DNA of 64,000 bases from Nocardia sp. MH4 (GTDB lineage: Bacteria; Actinomycetota; Actinomycetes; Mycobacteriales; Mycobacteriaceae). Position 1 is the stretch's first letter; the number at the start of each line of letters is the position of its first letter. Location: contig NZ_LPNR01000118.1 in assembly GCF_019266065.1 (NCBI RefSeq), forward strand, positions 3,085 through 67,084, given 5' to 3'. The translations under genes were made by a program, and so were the position numbers. The notes under the pieces were generated by a model, which made no database searches, had not been told where the DNA came from, and worked only from the letters and a program-made list of their open reading frames with translations. Shown here in pieces: positions 50,201 through 56,760 of this stretch.

Positions 50201-51909
50201 GCGCCGGTGAACTCGACGATCTCATCGGCATGTTCGTCAACACCCTGGTCCTGCGCAGCCGGGTGCGGTCCGCGGACACCTTCGAGGCGCTGCTCGCCGC
50301 GACCAAGGACGGCGACCTGGACGCCTTCGGCAATGCCGATGTCCCCTTCGAACAGCTCGTGGAAGTGCTGGCCCCCACCAGGTCCACCGCGCACCACCCG
50401 CTGTTCCAGGTGCTGCTGGTCTTCCAGAACTTCGATCGGGAGTCGTTCGATCTGCCCGATCTGCACGTCCGGCCGATCGAGATGCCGCCGGTCGGCGCGA
50501 AATTCGACCTGGAGTGGATGCTGGCCGAGGAGTTCGGTCCCGACGGCGCGCCCGCGGGCATGTCGGGCACCCTGACCTTCGCCCGCGACCTGTTCGAGGA
50601 ATCGACCGCGGCGACCATCGCGCATCGCTTCGTCGACGTGCTCGACGCGGTCACCGCCGATCCCGGCCTGCTGGTCGGCGCGCTCGATGTCACCGCGCCA
50701 CCCGGCACCGTCGTGCACGCGCTCGCGCCCGCGCCCGCGCACCGCGTCGACCTGCCGTACCGGCCGCCGGTGACGCCGACCGAGCACGCCGTGGTCACCG
50801 CGTTCGAGACGGTGCTCGATGTCGACCGGGTCGGCCTGGACGACAACTTCTTCGAGCTGGGCGGCACCTCCATGGTCGCCATCCGGTTGGTCGCGCAGGT
50901 GCGCGAGCTGCTCGACTTCCCGATGCCGGTGCAGTGGATGTTCGGCGACCCGTCGCCGGGCGCGCTCGCCGAGCGGATCGCCGTGTCCGGGGACACCCCC
51001 GTCGATCCGGCCCTGCGGACGCTGCTGCCGCTGCGTTCCGGCGGCACCGGCCCGGCCCTGTTCTGCGTGCATCCGGCGATCGGCGTCGCCTGGTGCTACG
51101 CGGGGCTGTCCGCTCAGCTCGACCCCGGCTATCCGGTCTACGGCCTGCAATCACCCGGGATCGCGGCCGAACGACCCGACCGGCCGCTGCGCGAGCGGGT
51201 CGCGCACTACGCCGACGAGATCCAGGCGACCCAGCCCGACGGACCGTACCGGCTGCTCGGCTACTCCGCGGGCGGCCCGATCGCCCACGCGCTCGCGGTG
51301 GAACTCCAGCGCCGGGGCGCCCAGGTCGACGCGCTGATCATCCTGGACGGTCGGGCCGACGTCGACCCGGCCAGCGCCGCGGACATGCCGCCGATGCAGG
51401 CCCTACTCGCCGAGTTCGGCGGCCTCGATCCGGCCCGGCTCGGCGGCGGCGACCAGGCCGAACAGGCCGCCCGACTACTACGCGCCGGCGCTGCCGCCGA
51501 CGCCGTCGATCGAATCGCGCCGACAGCGTCGTCGGCCGATTCCGCGGGGTATCGGGGTACTGCCGCACCGCTGCCCGGCGCCGACAACGAGGTCGGCGCC
51601 GGCCCCGGCAACCCGGCCGCCGGACTCCTCGACACCATCAGCGCGGCAGACCTGCGCCGGCTCTACGCCGACTACCAGCAGATCGTCCGCGAAGCCGCCG
51701 GCTACGCGCCGGGCGTGTTCGACGGCGACCTGCTGTTCTTCAGCAGCACCAGCGCCCGTCCCGGCTACGCGCCCAACGCCGACACCTGGCGCCCCTACAT
51801 CAGCGGCGAGATCATCGACCATCAGACCGGGCACGAGCACAACCGGCTCACCGGCCCCGAGGCGCTCGCCGTGATCGGCCCGATCCTGGCGGGCTACCTG
51901 CGGCGCTAG
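38269..51909 (+). CDS. Nonribosomal peptide synthetase, C-A-PCP-E-C-A-PCP-C-A-PCP-C-PCP-TE
   Basis: A 4546-aa assembly line. C1 (17-440, HHIVIDG 148-154, EntF-like) suggests an acyl or aryl starter. A1 455-950 (FDAS 658), PCP1 Ser994, E domain 1040-1485 (HHLAVDAVSW 1173) makes a D residue. C2 1505-1945 (HHLVLDG 1646), A2 1950-2530, PCP2 Ser2574. C3 2628-3070 (HHISADG 2760), A3 3090-3605, PCP3 Ser3646. C4 3700-4140 (HHIASDG 3828) is followed directly by PCP4 (Ser4201) with no A domain, then a thioesterase (GYSAGG, Ser4333). Specificity pockets read by eye: A1 DALCSGSVAK, A2 DALIVGSVAK, A3 DALAVGDIWK; none identifies a substrate safely. Product: an N-capped peptide of at least three residues, perhaps a siderophore. 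The stop shares bases with the convergent GNAT stop. Confidence 0.95.
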   Translation: MTRELSTAPAPDPAAVEEFPLSPAQLGMWYAQQLDPAVPLYEAQYIDMRGPLDVDLLIAVSQQVSREFESGLLRLVDTDEGPRQIVDRRIDLTMAVLDFSDATDPEAEAIRWMRADVAAPIDLLGDRLVMSALLRVAPQRVLWYSRAHHIVIDGFASASALYRVAELYNAALAGQPPKPSVAAGLRAVHEAQLRYLDSTRCAADAAYWEQRIAEMPRRCSLVDAPAPAHALGRQHRAELSPAAKARLDAAAARYGVGTAGLVMTALAVYYAQATGTEDVVLSLPVSGRTTAMLRRSGGMLANVVPLRVPVRAHSTVAELVEVIRVEVSGALRHQQFRHEEIRQHDGGAEGGRGFVGPVVNIMLFPTEVDFTDVETSLHVLTSGPIEDLFVNFYQHGANSPVHVDFTANPDLYDAETLARHHDRFLALFAAIIDADPATEVRALDYFLPDERPLRAGLRGAPAPAPRLLGDVLDEGMITAGPAATAVVAGDCVLDYGALDRLSARLAHRLVAAGAGPEAAVLVALPRSVESVVAFWGVARSGAAYVPVGVQNPAPRLAVMAAECGARLGVTTSDRRADLPDTVTWIAVDELGEDYPCTEPLPRARIDNPAYIVFTSGSTGTPKGVVVTHAGIAGLADAVRDAYGADRDSRVLHCLNPSFDASLLELLVAFTVGATLVITDAAAGAELAAAIHEAAITHLCSTPAVLSSLPPDALDGVRAVSTGGETCPPEVVARFGTGRALINSYGPSETTVAATFTAPLAPDRPTGIGSPVPGVTLHVLDHLLRPVPAGTPGELFIAGPGLARGYAGRAGVTAQRMVADPFGAPGARMYRSGDLVRWRAVDGTFVLDYLGRTDFQVKLRGMRVEPGEIDAVLATCPGVDFAVTVVRAGASGRDMLASYVVPVHGTTELDGAALREFCLHRLPGHLVPSSVTVLTSLPLTGNGKVDRRALPEPAVAPSAPAAAGPERALCALFAEVLGVPEVGARASFFALGGDSILSIQLVSRGRAADLVFSARDVFEHPTPAELAAVVAVPGERTVLRELPGGGVGSVRRTPIVDWLLTRPGWQRFAQTMVLALPADIDRARLVRTLQAVVDRHDMLRVRVVDGDRLEVASPRTIDVSTLVDHRPRARIARADIAAATAAAVDRLDPTGGGVLAAGWLDPGGPGGRLVLAVHHLAVDAVSWRILIADLVAAWTAVEVGAPVQLPPVGTSVRTWAQALDCLADAAEWTDQLDYWRAVLDTPEPRLGERALDPARDVGARLDRIEIVIPTATVAPLVEHLPTALRCGLEEALLAALVAAVREHRGEPGPALLMLERHGRDETVVPGADLSRTVGWFTSQFPIALDLGADTEPLAWVAAVKEQSRAVPRGGFGFGLLRHLWPAGADSLRAAGSPQIGFNYLGQISGADTEIPWLPVDVADQLGGAGDGELPASTVLSIDAATLNSTEDLVVRAVWRFPAEVIARETVERIARHWVSALAAIARAVVAPGAGGLTPSDLPLVRVTGGELDRWRRRYDGIADVWPLSPLQQGLLFHTRLAAGHTDKYVVQSEFALAGPVDLERLRCAATALVHRHAALRTAFVTTANGVVQVVLDEVDVPWRVLDADPADRAALAAAELARPFDPEQPPLLRFLCLRCGPDDMRLIVTNHHLVLDGWSMPLLLGDLLALYDGTAPLDEPVPYQRYLEWLDRQDRVAARAAWSDALAGLAGPTLVTAARAPRTHGTEPADLRREVPLSADAAALARHRAAGITPNTVVQTAWAVLLAELTGHTDVVFGATVSGRPPELPGADRIVGMLVNTIPVRVGLRPDEPVGALLARVQREQGALLDRHIVGLAEIQSAAGLGPLFDTGMVFESYPMDAEALRAASAQARLRVTDFHGRDGTHYPLCLAAHDRAGLRLSLTCSDRYFDDAEATALADRLSRILTCLADPATPVAAVRGLAGAEVLRTRPQPIQLLPELLAAGVSAGQTAVIGSSVAQAIQAGGPGPVKVGASDELEPDDISGRESAGGATAEPEPEPEQVLERGLGPVQVPVPVPGLEPEQVPVQGPESGPVPGLELGARAAVVELGYAALDEQSNRLARTLIADGAGPEGAVLVAMPRSPEWLVAVWAVAKSGAAFVPVDVDHPVDRIAAVAHGSGARLGITVAAHRKTLPDTVSWLVLDDDPVATRVAARPADPVTDADRTRPLHAGHPAYLIYTSGSTGTPKGVAVTHAGLSGLVAGVAARLRPGPRDRFLLCMNPAFDASILVWLSCCHAGATLVVATSTATAGDELARVITDHRVTHLIAPPAVLTTLPTAAVAGVRAIVTGGEPCPPELVARLGTGRTMLNSYGPAESTVAVTLSAPLTPDDAGDLGTPLPGCGLAVLDSWLRPVPRGAVGELYLIGPGLARGYTGAAARTAERFVANPFGTPGERMYRTGDLVRRTSSTGLNYVGRNDSQVQLHGIRVEPGEVDAALLAAPGVALAVTVPRPGPTGDQTLASYVAPVAGAEPSPTALREFLVRRLPRHLVPATVTLLDALPVTGNGKVDLRALPEPQHTSAPYVAPVGAERLVAQAYAAVLDHPEVGADDDFFALGGDSLSATRVAARLGAELGVQVPLRLLFEAPTVHGLAARLGGAAALPAGVLGGPSTGPRPDRIPLAPAQRRMWFVNQYDPASGAYNIPVVLRLTGRLDLAALRAALLDVVERHEALRTVYPGHDGIGYQVVVAPDDLADRIEVTDIDPTRLAAAVLACVTEGFDVAAAVPLRLRLFRVGPQEHVLAVVVHHISADGSSMGPLARDVMTAYAARAAGSSPAWRAPAVQFADYTLWQRDRLGSPDDPEALSARQLAYWTDTLAGLPDRLELPADRPRPPVASLRAGTVARTVDPELRAGLERLAAARRCSLFMVLHSALAVLFARLGGTTDIALGTPVAGRGVAELDEVVGMFVNTVVLRTEVPAALPFTDLLDRVRRTDLDAFAHADVPFENLVDLLEPTRSAARHPLIQAMLIFQNLGRAEFALPGLGVEALELDQQSLRFDLSVTVGDDGAEGLAVRLGYATDLFDPSTAARFADRWLRILRAVVANPAVPVGDIGLLDARERTILPGAALPAVVAPAVLPDLLAAAVTTNPDGVAVIDGPTHLTYRDLDERSNRLARTLIRCGAGPETPVVIAVRRSAASVTAVWAVAKTGAPFVPVDPAYPADRIAQIVTDSGAHLGITTRDATAVDPWLDARTAAGRAPGSVVPGADAIPALRWLFLDDQVAGDLTVSAAPIDPAERLAPPRPAHAAYLIFTSGSTGRPKGVVVTHAGLANLVAAQRERMSITSDSRVLHVASPGFDAAVLELLLATGAGAALVVAGPTAYGGAELGELLAGERVTHIALTPSALSSVDTVDYEHLRAIVTGGEPCPPELVQRWAAPGRVHFNDYGPTEATIWATGAGPLLPGGEITIGTPIPGLAALVLDERLHPVPDGVTGELYLAGPALARGYQGRADLTAARFVADPFGGPGERMYRTGDLVRRRAGALDYRGRGDLQVKLRGLRIELGEIESALIADPAVRQAAVAVYTDPAVGELLVAYPVPEQPGTLDVDAVKAALALHLPSYMVPSAFVVLDALPRTANGKLDRRALPAPDLRSGRFRAPVTAAERAVADTFADLLGVPKVGLDDDFFALGGNSLIATRIAARLGAALDTRVPVRTVFDAPTVAELAAAIRADARPPGPRPGPRPRSDRIPLSAAQRRMWFLNRYDPDSPAQNVPIAVEVDGEIDPVVLRAAVADVAARHESLRTVYPVAADGDPYQDVRADARVPVRVSAIEPDGIRAAVAGEIARGFDLTTEVPVRVGLFRIAAQRSVLAVTMHHIASDGWSLAPLTRDVAIAYAARRAGTAPAWAPLPLQYPDYALWQHEVLGDADDPGSVAYQQLAYWRDRLAGLPEVSALPSDHPRPAILTHRAGLVEFEIDATVQIRLRELARWHGVSVFMVAHAALAVLLARLSGTEEVAIGSVIAGRGAGELDDLIGMFVNTLVLRSRVRSADTFEALLAATKDGDLDAFGNADVPFEQLVEVLAPTRSTAHHPLFQVLLVFQNFDRESFDLPDLHVRPIEMPPVGAKFDLEWMLAEEFGPDGAPAGMSGTLTFARDLFEESTAATIAHRFVDVLDAVTADPGLLVGALDVTAPPGTVVHALAPAPAHRVDLPYRPPVTPTEHAVVTAFETVLDVDRVGLDDNFFELGGTSMVAIRLVAQVRELLDFPMPVQWMFGDPSPGALAERIAVSGDTPVDPALRTLLPLRSGGTGPALFCVHPAIGVAWCYAGLSAQLDPGYPVYGLQSPGIAAERPDRPLRERVAHYADEIQATQPDGPYRLLGYSAGGPIAHALAVELQRRGAQVDALIILDGRADVDPASAADMPPMQALLAEFGGLDPARLGGGDQAEQAARLLRAGAAADAVDRIAPTASSADSAGYRGTAAPLPGADNEVGAGPGNPAAGLLDTISAADLRRLYADYQQIVREAAGYAPGVFDGDLLFFSSTSARPGYAPNADTWRPYISGEIIDHQTGHEHNRLTGPEALAVIGPILAGYLRR
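44298..44430 (+). repeat. GC-rich minisatellite inside the second adenylation domain
   Basis: Irregular six-base units such as GAGCCG, GTGCCG and GAGCAG code for Glu-Pro and Val-Pro runs (residues about 2011-2054). It lies in the N-terminal part of A2, where A3 has no such segment, and stays in frame. Confidence 0.7.
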
Positions 51910-52190
51910 GCGACCAGGTCGGCGTACTCGCGGTGCTCGGCGATGTACTTCTCCACGTACCAGCAGGTGGGGATGACCTGGTAGCCGGCGGCGCGGGAAT
52001 CGTCGAGGCCGAACTTCACCACGTCGGCGGCCACGCCGCGGCCCCGGTACTCCGGGAAGGTCATGGTGTGGTGGAAATCGCGGACCTTGGGGTCGTCCCG
52101 TTCGGCGTAGTCGGCGTATCCCGCGAGGACGTCGTCGTGATAGATCTCGTAGCGGGTATCGGCGACGTTGTGCTCGAGCCTGGTGGTCAT
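51906..52190 (-). CDS. Small GNAT-type acetyltransferase
   Basis: A 94-aa protein of the YjdJ/GNAT_acetyltr_2 type: YADYAERDDPKVRDFHHTMT, then the acetyl-CoA loop FPEYRGRGVAADVVKFGLDD and CWYVEKYIAEHREYADLV. The Q/RxxGxG/A motif (RGRGVA) is complete. These are small single-domain acetyltransferases of mostly unknown target. ATG at 52190. Its stop overlaps that of the NRPS (CTAG). It points the other way, so it is not part of the NRPS operon. Confidence 0.85.
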   Translation of the reverse strand: MTTRLEHNVADTRYEIYHDDVLAGYADYAERDDPKVRDFHHTMTFPEYRGRGVAADVVKFGLDDSRAAGYQVIPTCWYVEKYIAEHREYADLVA

Positions 52191-52227
52191 ACCGGATGCT
52201 AACCCGGTGCCGGGACGGGTTGTTCCG

Positions 52228-53601
52228 CTAGAGCACCGCACCGGGGTTGAGGATGCCCTCGGGGTCGAGCGCGTCCTTGATCCGGCGGGTCAGCGCCATC
52301 ACCTCGGGACCCACCTGATCCGGCAGCCACGCCTTCTTCAATCGGCCGACGCCGTGCTCGCCGGTGATGGTGCCGCCCAGCGCGATGGCGAGGTCCATGA
52401 TCTCGCCGAAGGCGCGGTGCGCGCGGGCGGTGTTGTCTGGGTCGGTGGGGTCGTGCACGATCAGCGGGTGGGTGTTGCCGTCGCCCGCGTGCGCGATGAC
52501 CGAGACCAGCACGTCGTTGCGTTCCCCGATGGCGGTGATCCCGGTGATCAGATCACCCAGCCGGGGCAGCGGGACGCCGACGTCCTCGAGCAGCAGCGGT
52601 CCGATCCGCTCCACAGCGGGGATCGCGAATCGCCTTGCGGCGGTGAAGGCTTCGCCCTCGGCGGGATCCTCGGTATCGAAAACCTCGGTCGCCCCGGCCT
52701 TCTCGCACAGCGACACCATCAACCGCGCTTCGTGCGCGGCGAATTCGCCCGGCGCGTCGGACCGGGCGACCAGCAGCGCGGCGGCGGTGCGGTCCAGCCC
52801 CATCCGCATCTCGTCCTCGACGGCGTTGATCGCAACGGTGTCCATGAACTCGAGCATCGCCGGGCGCAGCGTCGAGGTGATGGCCAGGATCGCGTCGGTG
52901 GCGGCGGTGAGCGAGCCGAAACTCGCGACGACGGTCGCCTGCGGCGGCTGGGCGGGCAGCAGGCGCAGGGTCAGTTCGGTGATCACCCCGAGCGTGCCCT
53001 CGCTGCCGACGAACAGCTTGGTCAGCGACAGTCCGGCCGAGTCCTTCAGCCGCGGTCCGCCCAGCCGCACGGCGGTCCCGTCGGCCAGCACCACCTCCAT
53101 GCCGAGCACGTAGTCGGTGGTGACGCCGTACTTCACGCAGCACAGCCCGCCCGCGTTGGTCGCCGCGTTGCCGCCGATGGAGCACATCTCGAACGAGGAC
53201 GGATCGGGCGGATACCACAGGCCTTCCGCCGCGACGGCCCGCTTGACCTCGGCGTTGAGCAGCCCGGGCCCGACGACGGCGGTCCGGGTGACCGCGTCGA
53301 CGCTGATCGCGCGCATCAGCTCGGTGCTGAGCACGATCCCGCCGTCCACCGCGGTCGCGCCACCGGACAACCCCGACCCGGCCCCGCGCGGCACGACGGG
53401 CACCCGCCCCGCGTGCGCCCACCGCAGCGTGGCCACCACGTCGGCGGTGTCGCGCGCCCGCACCACCGCCAGCGGCGTGCCCGCGTCCGGATCGCGCGCC
53501 CAGTCCTGCCGGTACCCCGCCAGCAGATCGGGATCGAGGACCACAGCCCCCTCGGACACCGCGGAAATCAACGACTCGAGGTCAACCCTGCTCTCGTCCA
53601 C
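52228..53601 (-). CDS. FAD-binding 2-hydroxyacid dehydrogenase (GlcD-like)
   Basis: A 457-aa flavoprotein of the VAO/PCMH type. The FAD site is PRGAGSGLSGGA (near residue 72) and IGGNAATNAGG; FVGSEGTLGVITELTLRLLP follows. The C-terminal cap has HAGDGNTHPLIVHD and GEHGVGRLKKAWL with the LDPEGILNPGAVL end, typical for D-lactate/glycolate dehydrogenases. Substrate undetermined. A glcE- or glcF-like partner is not nearby. Confidence 0.9.
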   Translation of the reverse strand: MDESRVDLESLISAVSEGAVVLDPDLLAGYRQDWARDPDAGTPLAVVRARDTADVVATLRWAHAGRVPVVPRGAGSGLSGGATAVDGGIVLSTELMRAISVDAVTRTAVVGPGLLNAEVKRAVAAEGLWYPPDPSSFEMCSIGGNAATNAGGLCCVKYGVTTDYVLGMEVVLADGTAVRLGGPRLKDSAGLSLTKLFVGSEGTLGVITELTLRLLPAQPPQATVVASFGSLTAATDAILAITSTLRPAMLEFMDTVAINAVEDEMRMGLDRTAAALLVARSDAPGEFAAHEARLMVSLCEKAGATEVFDTEDPAEGEAFTAARRFAIPAVERIGPLLLEDVGVPLPRLGDLITGITAIGERNDVLVSVIAHAGDGNTHPLIVHDPTDPDNTARAHRAFGEIMDLAIALGGTITGEHGVGRLKKAWLPDQVGPEVMALTRRIKDALDPEGILNPGAVL

Positions 53602-53927
53602 CTACTCAAATTAACCCGCGACGACCACCCCGCGTCGGTACTCCGGCCGGACTCGTGAGCAGCGCTGACCCGCCGTGGGAGCGAGCTGGTCACCTGACCG
53701 ACGTGATGTGCGCCCGACCAAGTGAATTTGCGCATGATTGTGATCCGGCGCGCCCGGTTGGTGTATACGGCGTCCAACCCGTCACAATGCCCATAGCGGG
53801 TGTGTCCGTCGGCGATCGGCCGTCGCGCACCCGGCGTGTTTCGCATTCCGCTCTACGGTGCGCTCGCTCGCGCATCGCACACACCGACGCGCCGCGTCGC
53901 ACCGTACTCGCCGGGAGGGGCCGGAAG
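53602..53927. other. Intergenic region without recognised gene
   Basis: Between two divergent genes. The plus frame stays open from 53655 but codon quality and lack of a ribosome site speak against coding before 53928. It must hold promoters for both sides. I see no palindrome of note. Confidence 0.4.
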
Positions 53928-54263
53928 ATGAAGGAACCGCAGGACCGCAACGAGTTGGTCGGCGCGCTGCTCGCCGCCGAGTTTGCCGATGCCGGGATCG
54001 ACCCCGATGCCATGCGCCGGGTGCGCGACGGCGAACACGAGGAGTGGCTGTCCGCGCTGGAGGCCACCGGCATGTTCGGCATCCGCGCGCTGGCCGAGAT
54101 CGCCGGTGAATGGTCCGCCGAACCGCGCCTGCTGCGGGACGCGCTGCTCGCCGAGGCCGACGAGTTCACCCGGCGCCGCTGCCTGGCCGCCTGGACCGCG
54201 CTCGGCCGCCCGGTCGTCGAGCAGCCGACCGCGCACGCGGTGGCCGTCGCCGTCCCGCACTGA
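53928..54263 (+). CDS. Conserved-looking hypothetical protein
   Basis: A 111-aa acidic, helical protein (DRNELVGALLAAEFADAGID, WLSALEATGMFGIRALAEIA). No signal, membrane segment or known motif. GGGAGGGG ends about ten bases before the ATG at 53928. The gtrA-like gene follows after 66 bases. Function unknown. Confidence 0.6.
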   Translation: MKEPQDRNELVGALLAAEFADAGIDPDAMRRVRDGEHEEWLSALEATGMFGIRALAEIAGEWSAEPRLLRDALLAEADEFTRRRCLAAWTALGRPVVEQPTAHAVAVAVPH

Positions 54264-54329
54264 GGCGGCGCACGCGCCCGTTTGCCGACTGCTCATCTCG
54301 GCGTCATCTCGCGCTGGCAGGCTGACGGC

Positions 54330-54833
54330 GTGGAGCAGCACGCGAGTGTCACCGACTCGATCGCCGACCGGTTCACCCGCTGGTGCGAGGCCGTCGTCGC
54401 CCGCCTGCCGTTCGGGCTGGACCGGATCGTGCCCGCGACGCTGCTCGGCTTCGGCCTGATCAACAGTTTCACCTTCGGTGTCGACCTGCTGCTGCTCACG
54501 CTGCTGCACACCGGGCTCGGGGTGCCGGTACCGGTGTCGATCACGCTGGCCTATGTCGCCGCCTTCGGCCTGGCCTTCCTGCTCAACCGCTCCTTCAACT
54601 TCCACTCGCACGCGCCGATGGGCACGCAGGCCGTGGTGTACGCGGCGGTGGTGCTGGTGAACTATCTGGCCTTCATCCTCGGGGTCGGCTCCGGTCTGGT
54701 AGCGCTGGGCATGGAGTATCACCTCGCGCGGCTGGCCGCCGGGGCCTGCGAGGCCGTCTACATGTACTCCGCGATGCGCTGGATCGTGTTCCGGCGCAAG
54801 CGATCAGCGGATCCGGTCGGCGCCGGGCGCTGA
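54330..54833 (+). CDS. GtrA-family membrane protein
   Basis: A 167-aa second GtrA-like protein of the window, with four membrane helices and the family signature LAYVAAFGLAFLLNRSFNF in the second helix and loop. GTG at 54330 chosen; the frame starts at 54282. Its last 30 bases overlap the convergent peptidase gene. Probably involved in cell-wall sugar transport. Confidence 0.85.
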   Translation: MEQHASVTDSIADRFTRWCEAVVARLPFGLDRIVPATLLGFGLINSFTFGVDLLLLTLLHTGLGVPVPVSITLAYVAAFGLAFLLNRSFNFHSHAPMGTQAVVYAAVVLVNYLAFILGVGSGLVALGMEYHLARLAAGACEAVYMYSAMRWIVFRRKRSADPVGAGR

Positions 54834-55478
54834 ACCGCCGCGCAGCACCTCGGTACGGTCGCCGTCGACCAGGACGACGTCGTCGTCGGTGAGGGCCCAG
54901 TGCGGGGTGCCCTCGGCGCGATAGCGGGCCAGCAGCTTCGCGGACTCGCCGTCGGGGTCGGTGGGGGAGTCGAGATGAACCACGAGCGGCCGGTCCACCA
55001 CACCCAGTCCGTCCCATCGTGATTCGACGCCGGTGGCCGGACGCACCTCGGCGGGGTCGTCCATCGTCTCCAGGCCGTGCAGGTCGGGGGCGAGCAGGCA
55101 GGCGCCCGCGCTGTAGCCCGCGTAGACCAGCGCGTCCTCGGCGAGCAGCGCGGGCAGCACGGAATCGGCTCCGCTGCGGGCGAATTGGGCCCGCAGGACG
55201 AAGGTGTTCCCGCCGCGCACCCACACCATGGCGAACGCGCGCAGACGCCGCTCCAGTTCACCCGGCGCGCCGAGGTGGTCGCGCAGGTCGACCACTTCCG
55301 GCGCGTACCCGTGCTGCCGCAGCGGGGTCAGGTCACTGGCCACCGCCGACGACCACGCGGCAGGCCACGCGTCACAGGCGTTGGGGATCACCGCGACTCG
55401 GCCGCCCGGCGCGCCGACGAGCCCGGCGAGCCGGTCGGCGAAGGCGCCGAACCGATACGACGCCAGGAACAACCGCAT
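54804..55478 (-). CDS. pepE: Peptidase E-like (S51) serine hydrolase
   Basis: A 224-aa enzyme of the alpha-aspartyl dipeptidase family. The nucleophile elbow is GYSAGA with Ser123; WVRGGNTFVLR and the later VVHLDSPTD with the active-site His are in place. The start overlaps the stop of the upstream maleylpyruvate-isomerase-like gene by one base (TGATG). Confidence 0.87.
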   Translation of the reverse strand: MRLFLASYRFGAFADRLAGLVGAPGGRVAVIPNACDAWPAAWSSAVASDLTPLRQHGYAPEVVDLRDHLGAPGELERRLRAFAMVWVRGGNTFVLRAQFARSGADSVLPALLAEDALVYAGYSAGACLLAPDLHGLETMDDPAEVRPATGVESRWDGLGVVDRPLVVHLDSPTDPDGESAKLLARYRAEGTPHWALTDDDVVLVDGDRTEVLRGGSAPGADRIR

Positions 55479-56320
55479 CAGATGGTGAAGGCCAGGTTCT
55501 GCACGAGGCGCTCGCCGAGGGCCCTGTCACCGGTCACGGTGACCTCGTCACGGTGCGCGTCGGCGGTGGTCCGCCCGCCGCGCAAGCGCGCGAAGAGCCC
55601 GGAATCCATGCTGATCACGGCGTTCGGTTCGGCGTCGGCGGCGTCGAGCACCGCGCCGCGGCCGTCGAGCACCCCGAGGTGGATCTGCCGGGTGACCGGG
55701 CCGGTGAGGTCGAAGGTCAGGCGCGCGCCGTCGGGCGCCTTGGCCCCCTTCACCACGGCCCGGCCCAGCCCGATGGTGAGTTCGGCGAAGGCGGTCTCGG
55801 CGCGCGCGCCGCCCTCGGACACCGGGCGGCCGATGCCGTCGGCGAGGTCGAGTTCGTGCATCCAGCAGTCGAACAGGCGCACCCGCATGAACCGCCCGTA
55901 GGGCACCTGCCCGACCGGCGACACGGTCGGTGTCTGCCAGGCCTGCTCGTCCATCGCGGCCAGGGCGGCTCGCCGGCGATCGGTGACCTCGTCGAACAGC
56001 GCGAGCAGCCGCTTGCCGGACAGCGGGCGTAGTCGGTCGATCCAGATCTCGTTGAGCACCGCGACCTCGTTGCGCACGTGCGGCAGGGTCCGCACGTCGG
56101 TCTTGGGCCGCAGCGGGTCGTGCGGGGGCGGGGTCTCGCCGAGCAACCACGACTCGGTGCCGATCACATGCGCGACCACGTCGAACAGCGTCCAGCCCGG
56201 CAGCGGCGACGGCTTGCGCCACGCCTTCTCGTCGAGGTCGGCCACCAGGATGCCGATGGCCTCCCACTGCTGGGCGAGCAGGTCGGTCAGCTGCTCGCGG
56301 TCGGGCGTGCCCTCGGTCAT
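55478..56320 (-). CDS. Maleylpyruvate isomerase/DinB-like family protein (TIGR03083)
   Basis: A 280-aa protein. The first 150 residues are the metal-binding four-helix DinB-like domain (LPGWTLFDVVAHVIGTESWL with the first His, and CWMHELDLADGIGRP). The C-terminal 100 residues resemble an SCP2-like fold. These proteins are often thiol-dependent (mycothiol) transferases or isomerases; actual substrate not known. It overlaps the HIT gene by ATGA and the peptidase gene by one base, so the three are one operon. Confidence 0.85.
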   Translation of the reverse strand: MTEGTPDREQLTDLLAQQWEAIGILVADLDEKAWRKPSPLPGWTLFDVVAHVIGTESWLLGETPPPHDPLRPKTDVRTLPHVRNEVAVLNEIWIDRLRPLSGKRLLALFDEVTDRRRAALAAMDEQAWQTPTVSPVGQVPYGRFMRVRLFDCWMHELDLADGIGRPVSEGGARAETAFAELTIGLGRAVVKGAKAPDGARLTFDLTGPVTRQIHLGVLDGRGAVLDAADAEPNAVISMDSGLFARLRGGRTTADAHRDEVTVTGDRALGERLVQNLAFTI

Positions 56321-56760
56321 CCCTGTGCTCCTTCAGCGTCGAGCGCCGTGAGTCCGGCGCGGATCGCGGCCGCGGTCGAGTTCGGTTCGTGGGGGCGGCG
56401 CAGCAGGAAGCCCTTGGCGAAGCTGAGCTTGTCCCCGTGTCTACGCGGCACCACGTGCAGGTGCACATGGCCGACGGTCTGGAAGGCCGCGATTCCGTCG
56501 TTGAGGATGAGATTGGCGCCGTCGCTGCTCAAGTCGCTACGGCGCAGGGCGCGCGCGAGCCGGTGCCCGGTGCGGAAGAGTGTCGCGCCCAGATCGGGGG
56601 CGAGATCGTCGAGCTCGGTGGCGTGCTGCTTGGGAACGACCAGGGTGTGCCCGCGGGTGATCGGCCTGATGTCGAGGAACGCGCACACCGCGTCGTCCTC
56701 GTAGACCTTGGTCGCGGGCGCGGCACCCGCCACGATCCGACAGAAGACGCAGTCGTTCAC
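56317..56760 (-). CDS. HIT-family nucleotide hydrolase
   Basis: A 147-aa protein with the triad HVHLHVVPR at 98-106, the N-terminal CVFCRIVAG that holds a zinc-type Cys pair, and PITRGHTLVVPKQHATEL. Such proteins hydrolyse nucleotide-linked substrates such as AMP-lysine or ApnA. First gene of the three-gene minus-strand operon. Confidence 0.92.
   Translation of the reverse strand: MNDCVFCRIVAGAAPATKVYEDDAVCAFLDIRPITRGHTLVVPKQHATELDDLAPDLGATLFRTGHRLARALRRSDLSSDGANLILNDGIAAFQTVGHVHLHVVPRRHGDKLSFAKGFLLRRPHEPNSTAAAIRAGLTALDAEGAQG

Noticed and set aside
50700..50760. Remnant adenylation domain between C4 and PCP4
   Set aside because: Only a short Ala/Pro linker of some 20-30 residues separates the two domains, with no A-domain motif.
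47248..51150. 1300-codon open frame on the minus strand
   Set aside because: Also an antisense shadow of the NRPS; composition and lack of ribosome site speak against coding.
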